Below, in pieces: positions 57,431 to 64,000 of a stretch of DNA of 64,000 nucleotides (position 1 is its first letter; every line of letters starts with the position of its first letter). Origin of the DNA: Erysipelotrichaceae bacterium (GTDB taxonomy: Bacteria > Bacillota_I > Bacilli_A > Erysipelotrichales > Erysipelotrichaceae); assembly GCA_017445225.1 (NCBI GenBank), contig JAFSUN010000001.1:1-64000 (forward strand). The letters are read 5' to 3'. The notes beneath the pieces were generated by a model. It did no database searches. It was not told where the DNA came from and saw only the letters and a program-made list of their open reading frames with translations. A program made the position numbers and the translations under genes.

Positions 57431-59485
57431 TTAGTCTTCGTCGTCTTCGATCTTGGCTTCGGCAACAACCTTGTCGGTTACCATCTGCGGAGCGAATTCG
57501 TATCTGACAAACTCCTGAACATATGAGCCGTTACCGCCGGTCATGGAACGCAGTTCGGTTGCGTAGTTGACCATTTCAGCCATTGGTACTTCGGCAACGA
57601 TGACGGTGGTCTCATCATCGATGGCTCTGTTATCCATGATCATGCCTCTTCTCTTGGAGAAGTCGCCGTAGATGGTTCCTACGTATTCAGCAGGGATGGT
57701 AACTTCGGCCTTGATGATCGGCTCCAGCAGAGCTGGCTTGGCCTTCGGCATGCCGGCCTTGTAAGCCAGACGGGCAGCGCTCTTGAAGGCGATTTCCTTG
57801 GAGTCAACCGGGTGGAAGGATCCGTCAAACAGGGTAGCCTTGACATGGACGACCTTGTAGCCGGCTAATACGCCCTTGTTCATGCATTCTCTTAAGCCTG
57901 CTTCAACAGCCGGGAAGTACTGCTTCGGAACGGCACCGCCGACGACGGCTTCTTCGAAGACCATCTCTTCCTGCTCTTCACATGGCTGGAATCTGACCCA
58001 GACGTCACCGTACTGTCCGGCACCGCCGGTCTGCTTCTTATGCTTGCCTTCAACCTCAACGGTACCTCTGATGGTCTCACGGTACTGGACCTTCGGTTCG
58101 GTCAGATTGACTTCGACCTTGTATCTGTTTCTCAGCTTGTTGATGATGACATCGATGTGCTGGTCGCCGATACCGTATAATACCAGTTCTCTGGTTTCGG
58201 TATTGTTGACAACTTCGCATGAAGGGTCTTCTTCACGAATCTTGTTCAGACCGGAGCTCATCTTGTCTTCATCGTTCTTGCTCTTCGGCCAGATGGCCTT
58301 GCCCAGCATGCCGTGCGGGAATTCGATGCCCGGATAGGTGATTGGATTGGCCTTGGTAGCCAGGGTGTCACCGGTCTTGGTGTACTGGAGCTTTAAGACA
58401 GCGCCGATGTCACCGGCATTCAGCTTGGTGACCTTTTCCTGGTTCTTGCCTCTCATGACGACGATGGTGCCAATCTTTTCGTTTTCTTCGGCTCTGGTAT
58501 TGTAGGCCGGGGTCTCACCGGAGAGAACACCGGAGATGACCTTGACATAGGAGATCTGAGCGAAGGCATCGTTGACGGTCTTGAAGACGAAGGCGGAGAA
58601 GCTGCCGTTTGGATCAACGGCTACGTCGACCTTTTCGCCCTTGCCGTTGACGCCGCTCTTGACGACCTTGTCAGCCTTGGTGGCGTAGTCAGCGACGGCA
58701 TTTAACAGCACATCAACACCGACGTTCTTGGTGGCACTGCCGCACAGGATCGGTCTGATGGTGTCATTGCGTAAGCCATTGCCTAAGCCCTGGATGATCT
58801 CTTCATCGGTGAAAGGCTCGCCTTCGAAGTACTTCATGGTCAGCTCGTCGTCAGTCATGGCGATGGCTTCAACCAGGATATCATAGGCAGCATCGACCTG
58901 GCTGGCCAGGTGAGCAGGAACAGCGGCTTCGGCGCCGTTGATGTAAGCTTTCTTGGTGATGACGTTGACGATGCCCTTGGCCTTATTGCCTTCCATGACC
59001 GGCAGGGTCAGCGGTACGGCCTTGCAGCGTCTTTCCAGATCGGCAACGACCTTTTCATAGCTGGCGTTATCCTCATCAACTCTGGTGATGAAGAAGAACA
59101 GCGGCAGATCCTTATTGACGGCTTCATGATAGGCCTTCATGGTTCCGGACTGAACACCGTCCTTGGCGCTGACAACGACAACGACGTTATCGGCTACTGA
59201 TAAGGCAGCCTGCTTCTCACCGGCGAAATCCAGATACCCGGGGGTATCGAGGAAGTTGATCTTCTGGCCCTTCCACTCAACCGGTACCAGGTGAGTGTAG
59301 ATGGACATGCCACGTCTTACTTCTTCGGAATCGCTGTCGATGATTGAGTTGCCGTCAACGGCCTTGCCAAAACGGTCAGTGATCTTGTTGTAGTAGAGAA
59401 CTGATTCCAGTAACTCTGACTTGCCGGCTCCTGAATGGCCGCACACTGCTACGTTGATGATATTCTGTGATTCGTATTCTTTCAT
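57431..59485 (-). CDS. EF-G paralogue (EF-G2-like GTPase)
   Basis: A 684-aa translational GTPase of the second EF-G type. G1 is VAVCGHSGAGKSELLESVL, G2 RRGMSIYT, G3 FLDTPGYLDFAG. The G4 motif reads FFITRVDEDN, where NKxD is expected, so Asn-Lys are Thr-Arg. The C-terminal domains include RYKVEVNLTEPKVQYRETI and GDFSKRRGMIMDN, the family's ribosome-contacting regions, and an acidic tail. Such paralogues act in ribosome release, recycling or protection; the main fusA is not in this window. It follows the ankyrin gene by 10 nt. A leader ORF with a terminator lies upstream of the pair. Confidence 0.9.
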   Translation of the reverse strand: MKEYESQNIINVAVCGHSGAGKSELLESVLYYNKITDRFGKAVDGNSIIDSDSEEVRRGMSIYTHLVPVEWKGQKINFLDTPGYLDFAGEKQAALSVADNVVVVVSAKDGVQSGTMKAYHEAVNKDLPLFFFITRVDEDNASYEKVVADLERRCKAVPLTLPVMEGNKAKGIVNVITKKAYINGAEAAVPAHLASQVDAAYDILVEAIAMTDDELTMKYFEGEPFTDEEIIQGLGNGLRNDTIRPILCGSATKNVGVDVLLNAVADYATKADKVVKSGVNGKGEKVDVAVDPNGSFSAFVFKTVNDAFAQISYVKVISGVLSGETPAYNTRAEENEKIGTIVVMRGKNQEKVTKLNAGDIGAVLKLQYTKTGDTLATKANPITYPGIEFPHGMLGKAIWPKSKNDEDKMSSGLNKIREEDPSCEVVNNTETRELVLYGIGDQHIDVIINKLRNRYKVEVNLTEPKVQYRETIRGTVEVEGKHKKQTGGAGQYGDVWVRFQPCEEQEEMVFEEAVVGGAVPKQYFPAVEAGLRECMNKGVLAGYKVVHVKATLFDGSFHPVDSKEIAFKSAARLAYKAGMPKAKPALLEPIIKAEVTIPAEYVGTIYGDFSKRRGMIMDNRAIDDETTVIVAEVPMAEMVNYATELRSMTGGNGSYVQEFVRYEFAPQMVTDKVVAEAKIEDDED

Positions 59486-59495
59486 AAAACTCTCC

Positions 59496-60167
59496 TTATA
59501 CTAATTTCTCTTCTATTTCAGCATTATGATGACGTGTGACATAGTAATCATAAGCTTTCTTTCCATCACTGTCTCTGATGTCCTTGTCAGCACCCTGCAT
59601 CAGCAGCTGTCTGATCAGTTCATCATACCCCGCATAGCTGACCCTCATCAGAGCGGTACAGCCCATCCGGTCCTGGACGTTGACATCAGCGCCCCGGGCC
59701 AGCAGAACATCTATGACATTAACTGCTCCGGCACTGCAGGCCTCCATCAGAGCAGTACGTCCCTTCTCATCCTGGGCATTGACATCAGCCCCCGCCTTGA
59801 TCAGCGTTCTGGCGATTCCGTCATGCCCCTGGAATGCCGCTCTCATCAGGGCGGTATTGCCTCTGATGTCACTGGCATTTACGTCAGCACCGGCATCAAC
59901 GAGCATCTCCACGACCTCGCTGTAGCCCTTTTTGCAGGCGCCCATCAAAGCTGTCTTGTTGTTATCATCGACAGCGTCAATATCAACACCGGCATCAAGA
60001 AGAATCCGGGTAACCTGTTTCCTTCCTCTTCTTGTAGCACGCATCAGAGCCGTTCTGTGTTCTTCATTGACGGCATCAATGTCGACGCCGGCAGCGATCG
60101 CTTCTCTGATGAGATTGACATCACCGGATGCAGCAGCTTCTAAGTACTTCTGTTCCAACTGATTCAT
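59496..60167 (-). CDS. Ankyrin-repeat protein
   Basis: A 223-aa cytoplasmic protein of six ankyrin repeats of 33 residues, each with the TALM-A--G---V---L--AGADV pattern (for example NKTALMGACKKGYSEVVEMLVDAG and RTALMEACSAGAVNVIDVLL). The N-terminal cap begins MNQLEQKYLEAAASGDVNLI. No other domain. It is a protein-binding scaffold. It is cotranscribed with the EF-G paralogue, which could be its partner. GGAGGT precedes the ATG, but no good promoter is visible between it and the terminator at 60193-60217. Confidence 0.93.
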   Translation of the reverse strand: MNQLEQKYLEAAASGDVNLIREAIAAGVDIDAVNEEHRTALMRATRRGRKQVTRILLDAGVDIDAVDDNNKTALMGACKKGYSEVVEMLVDAGADVNASDIRGNTALMRAAFQGHDGIARTLIKAGADVNAQDEKGRTALMEACSAGAVNVIDVLLARGADVNVQDRMGCTALMRVSYAGYDELIRQLLMQGADKDIRDSDGKKAYDYYVTRHHNAEIEEKLV

Positions 60168-60192
60168 GTTCTACCTCCTAATAGTTCACTAT

Positions 60193-60217
60193 AATAAAAG
60201 GCGCTCAAAAAAGCACC
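60193..60217 (-). terminator. Terminator between the leader ORF and the ankyrin gene
   Basis: On the minus strand AGGTGC...GAGCGCC arms (60200-60205 with 60212-60217, one G-U pair) close a T loop; TTTTATT follows. It lies just after the leader ORF and 25 nt before the ankyrin start, the position of an attenuator. Confidence 0.75.
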
Positions 60218-60220
60218 TGA

Positions 60221-60319
60221 TTAATTGATCAACTTTAAACGAACCACCTCTAAGGTGGCCACCTCCCCGCCAGCGGTTTTACCTGTATTAAGCTTATCTA
60301 TGATACTACTAACTTTCAT
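60221..60319 (-). CDS. 32-codon leader ORF or small peptide gene
   Basis: A short ORF with full gene signals on the minus strand: promoter TTGAAT/TAAAAT with 17-bp spacing (60371-60399), a leader of about 45 nt, AAAGGAG 8 nt before the ATG at 60319, and a terminator just after the TAA. The peptide starts MKVSSIIDKLNTGK, has a Gly-Gly at 17-18 and ends LEVVRLKLIN; there are no Cys, Trp or membrane segment. Codons are more AT-rich than in the neighbours. The coding part holds GAGGTGG twice around CCACCT. As the ankyrin/EF-G genes downstream show no promoter of their own, it may be an attenuator leader peptide; a free small peptide is the alternative. Confidence 0.72.
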   Translation of the reverse strand: MKVSSIIDKLNTGKTAGGEVATLEVVRLKLIN

Positions 60320-60370
60320 TAGTGAAGCTCCTTTATCGATTAGAACCGTTATTGCACTTTCGGTATATAT

Positions 60371-60399
60371 ATTTTACTTATTTGCCTGTGATAATTCAA
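60371..60399 (-). promoter_or_regulatory. Promoter of the leader ORF (and perhaps the ankyrin/EF-G operon)
   Basis: On the minus strand TTGAAT (60394-60399), 17-bp spacer, TAAAAT (60371-60376). Confidence 0.72.
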
Positions 60400-60517
60400 G
60401 CAAAACCCGCCAACTTGTCTTTTCTTTTCACTTATATATCTATATAACCACTCATTTTCCAAACTGGAATGAGCCGGTGCGCCTGTGAATGATTTCACTG
60501 ATTTGGGCCAAAGTCTG

Positions 60518-60547
60518 TTGATTATTCGATCTGAAAACTGTTACAAT
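60518..60547 (+). promoter_or_regulatory. Promoter of the nucleotidyltransferase gene
   Basis: TTGATT (60518-60523), 18-bp spacer, TACAAT (60542-60547) with a TG one base before the box. The stretch 60400-60517 is AT-rich and holds nothing I can name. Confidence 0.65.
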
Positions 60548-60580
60548 ATCTCTGTATGGGTCAAGAAAGAGGTGTATATA

Positions 60581-61489
60581 ATGAAAGAACCTACTTTAGT
60601 AATTTTAGCTGCCGGTTTGGGAAGCAGATACGGCGGATTGAAGCAGATCGACGTTGTCGGCAACAACGGCGAAAGCATCATCGACTTCTCAATCTACGAC
60701 GCTTACCGTGCCGGTTTCCGGAAAGTTGTTTTGATCATCCGCAAGGAACATGTACGGCTTTTTGATGAACACATCGCTGACAAGATCAGACCTTTCATGG
60801 ATGTTGAATACGCCTATCAGGATGTCAACGATCTGCCGGAACCGTTCAAGTGCCCGGCCGGAAGAACCAAGCCCTGGGGAACCACTCAGGCCCTGCTGGT
60901 AACCGAACCCTACGTTGACGGACCTTTCATGATCATTAACGCTGACGATTTCTACGGCCGTGAAGCCTATGAAATCATGTACCGTTTCCTTACCACCGAA
61001 GTTGCCGACGACAATTTCTCCATGGTCGGCTATCAGTTATCCAATACCCTGACCGAAAACGGCACCGTTACCAGAGGTGTCTGCGACATCAAGGACGGCT
61101 ATCTGTCAAAGATCGTCGAAGTTCAGAAGATCGCCCGTGATGAAAACGGCCAGATCTATGAAGTCAAGGCCGACGGCACCAGAGCTGATCTGCCGGACGG
61201 TCTGGTTTCCATGAACTACTGGGGCTTCACCCCGGCCATCTATCCGCTGTTAAAGGAAAAGTTCTATCAGTTCCTCAGTGAAAAGGTCAACGTTGAGAAA
61301 TCAGAGTATGTCATCCCGACCGCCATTGGTGAGCTCATCAAGGAAGGCAAGGTCAATGTCAAGGTTCTCCCGACCTCATCACCGTGGTTCGGCGTAACCT
61401 ATCCGCAGGATAAGGAAAAGGTCGTCCAGAAGATCATGTCCTACAAGATCCAGGGTCTCTACCCCTTCGATCTCTGGGAAGATCAGTAA
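60581..61489 (+). CDS. Nucleotidyltransferase (UTP-glucose-1-phosphate uridylyltransferase-like)
   Basis: A 302-aa GT-A-type nucleotidyltransferase. LVILAAGLGSRYGGLKQID is the nucleotide loop, PWGTTQALLV the substrate region, and MIINADDFYGREAYE the metal Asp. WGFTPAIYPLL and PWFGVTYPQDKE are typical of the NTP_transferase branch common in gut Bacillota. It probably makes an NDP-sugar for envelope glycans, with the sugar uncertain. The ATG at 60581 follows AGAGGTG; longer upstream sequence is not coding. Single gene with promoter and terminator. Confidence 0.88.
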   Translation: MKEPTLVILAAGLGSRYGGLKQIDVVGNNGESIIDFSIYDAYRAGFRKVVLIIRKEHVRLFDEHIADKIRPFMDVEYAYQDVNDLPEPFKCPAGRTKPWGTTQALLVTEPYVDGPFMIINADDFYGREAYEIMYRFLTTEVADDNFSMVGYQLSNTLTENGTVTRGVCDIKDGYLSKIVEVQKIARDENGQIYEVKADGTRADLPDGLVSMNYWGFTPAIYPLLKEKFYQFLSEKVNVEKSEYVIPTAIGELIKEGKVNVKVLPTSSPWFGVTYPQDKEKVVQKIMSYKIQGLYPFDLWEDQ

Positions 61490-61496
61490 GAATGCC

Positions 61497-61524
61497 AGCC
61501 CAGCCGTCAGGCCGGGCTTTTTCT
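61497..61524 (+). terminator. Terminator of the nucleotidyltransferase gene
   Basis: AGCCCAGCC, loop GTCA, GGCCGGGCT with one mismatch, then TTTTTC. Confidence 0.85.
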
Positions 61525-61566
61525 TTTCCGCGGTAATCTGCTACAATGAAATGGATGAGGTTAAAC

Positions 61567-62190
61567 ATGGTAGAGATCGTCTATGATAGTCCGCAGGCGG
61601 CCGTCGTCATCAAGCCCTGCGGTCTGGGCAGCGAGGAAAAAGGACTGGTCACGGTGCTGAGAGATCAGCTTGGCTGTGACATCTTTCCCGTCCACCGGCT
61701 GGATCAGCCGGTTGGCGGGCTGATGATCTACGGCAAGAGCCCGCAGGCAGCGGAAAAGCTGAAAAATGACCTGCTGGCCAAGGAATACCTGGCCATCGTT
61801 CCCGATCAGCTGACGAAGGACGAAGATACCCTGGAGGATCTGCTCTTTCATGACCGGACCAGAAACAAGACCTTCGTCGTTTCCCGCCAGCGTAACGGCG
61901 TTAAGAAAGCAGTTCTTCATTATCGGGTCCTGGAGAGAAAGCCGGGAGTTGCCCTGTTGAGGATTGCCTTACAGACGGGAAGAACGCATCAGATCCGCGT
62001 GCAGTTCGCCTCGCGCCGGATGCCCCTGCTGGGCGATGGCAAGTACGGCAGCAAACTCAACACTCCCATCGCCTTATGGAGCTGCCACCTGCGCTTCCGC
62101 GATCCCTCTGACGGCATCATCAGGGAGTTTACCAGAATGCCGCCGGCGGTACCGCCATGGAATCAGCACGATTTTGAATACCTTAAGTAA
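61567..62190 (+). CDS. RluA-family pseudouridine synthase (short, no S4 domain)
   Basis: A 207-aa stand-alone catalytic domain of an RluA-type pseudouridine synthase. FPVHRLDQPVGGLMIYGKS holds the catalytic Asp; LQTGRTHQIRVQFASRRMPLLGD is the second signature. It lacks the N-terminal S4 part found in the relative at 25092-26018, as is common for tRNA-acting members. The ATG at 61567 follows GATGAGG. The target RNA is unknown. Confidence 0.9.
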   Translation: MVEIVYDSPQAAVVIKPCGLGSEEKGLVTVLRDQLGCDIFPVHRLDQPVGGLMIYGKSPQAAEKLKNDLLAKEYLAIVPDQLTKDEDTLEDLLFHDRTRNKTFVVSRQRNGVKKAVLHYRVLERKPGVALLRIALQTGRTHQIRVQFASRRMPLLGDGKYGSKLNTPIALWSCHLRFRDPSDGIIREFTRMPPAVPPWNQHDFEYLK

Positions 62191-62192
62191 AC

Positions 62193-62217
62193 AAAAAAAG
62201 CCGGAAGGCTTTTTCTT
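62193..62217. terminator. Bidirectional terminator
   Basis: A-run, AAGCC, loop GGAA, GGCTT and T-run between two convergent genes. Confidence 0.8.
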
Positions 62218-62998
62218 ATATAATTGGTTCCTTGATCCAGTTCAGTCCCAGCGGTTCCAGTTCCCGGAAGCCGTCGATCACCGACTGGCGGTCGATGAGG
62301 TCACGGGGCGCATGGGCGTCGATTCCCATGATCGCTCGAATCGGATATTGCGCAGCGATCTGCCAGAACGGCAGATGGGGATAGTAATAGGCCTCCCCTG
62401 CCTTGAATTGGACCTTGCCCCGGGTAACGCCGCGGACATTCATCTCCATCGGCGTATTGGTTTCCGCCGCCTTGCGGGAGATCATGTGCGCCGCCCTTTC
62501 GCAGGCCGGGGTGAACTCCTGCTGCTTGAACATGAAGACATCGGGATGAGCCAGATAAGTGAACAGTCCGCTGTCCAAACCGGCGCAGACCATCTCGGCA
62601 TACTCCAGGATCTCCTCATCGGTATTGTTACGGAAGTAGCTGCACTTACTGCCGACGGGATCGGAGAAATGCTGGCCGAGGATCAGATAATCGCACATGT
62701 CCCGCAGTTCCTTGCGCTCGTCAAGTTCATAGGGAAAGTACTCGCTTTCAAAGCCGACCTTGATGTCGATGATGCCGCGGTATTTCTCCTTCAGATCTCT
62801 GATGCTGGTCAGATAGTCATCGAGATCCTCCCAGTTCATGTGAATGGTCTTCTTCGGCCACTTCCGGTACGGAGCATGGTCGGAAAACCCCAGTGTCTTA
62901 TAGCCGTATTCAATGGCAGCCAGGACGTATTCCTCGTCACTGCCGGGTTCCGCATGTCCGCAGCGGAACGTATGCGTATGGTAGTTAAAATCCTGCAC
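62216..62998 (-). CDS. PHP-domain histidinol-phosphatase-like protein
   Basis: A 260-aa PHP-fold metal phosphoesterase of the HisJ/HisK type. FNYHTHTFRCGH and LGFSDHAPYRKWP provide the first metal ligands, FESEYFP the Glu, ILGQHFSD and TYLAHPDVF later His residues, and IMGIDAHAP the final Asp-His pair. It hydrolyses a phosphate monoester, histidinol phosphate if it takes part in histidine synthesis; no his genes lie nearby. The GTG at 62998 is favoured by GGGAGG spacing; a GTG at 63004 is the alternative. Confidence 0.87.
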   Translation of the reverse strand: MQDFNYHTHTFRCGHAEPGSDEEYVLAAIEYGYKTLGFSDHAPYRKWPKKTIHMNWEDLDDYLTSIRDLKEKYRGIIDIKVGFESEYFPYELDERKELRDMCDYLILGQHFSDPVGSKCSYFRNNTDEEILEYAEMVCAGLDSGLFTYLAHPDVFMFKQQEFTPACERAAHMISRKAAETNTPMEMNVRGVTRGKVQFKAGEAYYYPHLPFWQIAAQYPIRAIMGIDAHAPRDLIDRQSVIDGFRELEPLGLNWIKEPII

Positions 62999-63108
62999 AG
63001 TCACCTCCCGGGCCTTCTGAAGCCCGTATTTCGGTCATTTTGCCGTCTTTAAGGCGGCTTTAGACACATTAGAGTTTCTCTAATGCGCTGTATTTGTAGA
63101 TAAACGGA
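62999..63108. other. Intergenic stretch with three hairpins
   Basis: Between the M18 gene and the PHP gene lie GGGC...GCCC, GCCG...CGGC and ATTAGAG...CTCTAAT inverted repeats in about 100 nt. None has a good T-run, so they are not clear terminators. Their role is unknown. Confidence 0.4.
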
Positions 63109-64000
63109 CTATTTTTCGATCCTGACATTGCCGTTATCGGCATAGATGGAGCTCTGATAGAACTCTTCAAACAGCTTGATCAGATGATCAACGTCCTTGC
63201 TGCCGGCGGTTTCAAATGATGAATGCATCGCCAGCTGCGCCAAGCCGATGTCAGCCGCCATGGATGGAATGTGCAGACCGGCGATCGCACCCTGGGTGCC
63301 GCCTCCTCTGACATCCGAACGGTTGGCGAAGTACTGATACGGGACCTTGGCTCTTTCACACAGTTCCCTGATCACCGCTTCACTGACGGCATCGGTAACA
63401 TAGCTCTGGGAAGCGCAGCGCTTGATCACGATTCCCTTGTTCATGTAGGCTTGATTGGCCTGATCGTATAATTCAGGATGGTTGGGATGAACGGCATGAC
63501 CGTTATCAGCGCTGATCATGAAGGAATTGGCCATGATGCCCATGATTCTTTCTCTCTCCAGACCAAAGCAGCTGAAGACTCTTTCAATGACGTTGGCCAG
63601 GAAATCGGAGGCCATGCCCTGACGGGTCATGCTGCCGACTTCTTCGTTGTCAAAGACGCCCATGATGTTGAGTGAATCACGGCTGGCGGCCTTCATGATG
63701 CCCTGCATTGAAGTAAAGGCACAGGCCAAATCATCGATGCGCGGAGAACTGATGAATTCCTTATCCCTTCCCCACAGGCAGGCTTCATCGCGGTTATAGA
63801 TGAAGAGGTCATAACTGAGAATGTCCTCTCTGGCGATCTTCAGTTCGGCAGCGATCTTATTGAGCAGGCTCTCTTCCCCATCATCCAGTCCCCACAGAGG
63901 GATCAGGTCGACCTGAGGATTGTATTTATAGCCGCTGTTGATCTCGCGGTTCTGATGAATGGCAACGTTGGGAATGATCGCCATGTTCTCGTCAAAGTCG
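63109..64000 (-). CDS. apeB: M18-family aminopeptidase, N-terminal part outside the window
   Basis: The C-terminal 296 residues of a zinc aminopeptidase of the M18 group. Seen are PNVAIHQNREINSG near the edge, then ISSPRIDDLACAFTSMQG (metal Asp), GVFDNEEVGSMTRQGM (Glu-Glu), FMISADNGHAVHPNHPELYDQ, and the closing GGTQGAIAGLHIPSMAADIGLAQLAMHSSFE with the last His. The reading frame runs through the edge at 64000 without a stop, so the start, with the first zinc His, is missing. It removes N-terminal residues from peptides in the cytoplasm. Confidence 0.92.
   Translation of the reverse strand, partial: DFDENMAIIPNVAIHQNREINSGYKYNPQVDLIPLWGLDDGEESLLNKIAAELKIAREDILSYDLFIYNRDEACLWGRDKEFISSPRIDDLACAFTSMQGIMKAASRDSLNIMGVFDNEEVGSMTRQGMASDFLANVIERVFSCFGLERERIMGIMANSFMISADNGHAVHPNHPELYDQANQAYMNKGIVIKRCASQSYVTDAVSEAVIRELCERAKVPYQYFANRSDVRGGGTQGAIAGLHIPSMAADIGLAQLAMHSSFETAGSKDVDHLIKLFEEFYQSSIYADNGNVRIEK

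Noticed and set aside
60225-60488. An 87-codon plus-strand ORF opposite the leader ORF
   Set aside because: No ribosome site, poor composition, and it crosses the minus-strand promoter and ribosome site of the better supported 32-codon ORF.

Overview
The window is chromosomal sequence of a Bacillota (Firmicutes) bacterium with roughly 50 % GC. The signs are strong AGGAGG-type ribosome binding sites, -10 boxes close to TATAAT (several with an extended TGn), CIRCE heat-shock operators, a TPP riboswitch before a ThiT-type ECF S component, rplM-rpsI, AI-2E/YtvI, NtdP and LicA/LicC proteins. An Erysipelotrichia-like lineage is a reasonable guess, but nothing here fixes the family. I see no prophage, insertion sequence, rRNA operon or CRISPR array. 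About 65 protein genes lie on both strands, in short operons usually closed by clear rho-independent terminators. Six tRNA genes lie in three pairs on the minus strand: Asp-Ser, Lys-Glu and Pro-Arg.

Left third (1-25000). It holds a secreted metallo-beta-lactamase-fold lipoprotein and a minus-strand envelope operon that includes a protein of thirteen 22-residue repeats. A zinc-ribbon protein is coupled to a NADAR protein and diverges from a DUF937 gene. Next come a UPF0158-GNAT fusion, uridine phosphorylase and glutamine synthetase. An operon of two alpha/beta hydrolases plus an ATP-grasp ligase is followed by an MFS permease. Then come a secreted nuclease and a polynucleotide kinase-phosphatase relative without a ligase domain. 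A minus-strand block follows: a PIN/NYN-like pair, a TtcA-like protein, MTA/SAH nucleosidase, a membrane-bound tandem-XRE protein, YtvI and a racemase-like protein. It ends at an Hsp20 gene whose promoter is framed by two CIRCE operators.

Middle third (25000-46000). It holds a pseudouridine synthase, MscS, and a four-gene envelope-polymer operon (33335 down to 27379). That operon joins choline kinase and CTP:phosphocholine cytidylyltransferase with two unusual fusions: CPBP protease-CDP-glycerol transferase and YidC-like insertase-sulfatase/phosphotransferase. The methyltransferase, rplM-rpsI, oligoendopeptidase F, YegP, a Sir2 deacetylase, a membrane-anchored phosphodiester glycosidase with a partner protein, DeoD, a two-component system, and riboswitch-controlled thiT-ntdP follow.

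Right third (46000-64000). It starts with a glycerate 2-kinase fused in frame to free methionine-(R)-sulfoxide reductase, with an internal ribosome binding site and ATG at the junction. It continues with M13 peptidase, an alpha/beta hydrolase, an AAC(3)-family protein, two thioredoxin-like lipoproteins around a PfkB kinase, an ABC exporter, a Na/phosphate cotransporter, and an ankyrin protein followed by an EF-G paralogue. Upstream of that last pair I find an unannotated 32-codon ORF with its own promoter, ribosome binding site and terminator, laid out like a transcription attenuator. A sugar nucleotidyltransferase, a second RluA-type synthase, a PHP phosphatase and a truncated M18 aminopeptidase close the window.

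The strongest candidates for something new are, in my order: the leader ORF/attenuator before the ankyrin-EF-G operon, the phosphocholine-polymer operon with its fusions, the ligase-less Pnkp relative with an eroded kinase domain, the glycerate kinase-fRMsr fusion, and the hydrolase-hydrolase-ATP-grasp operon.
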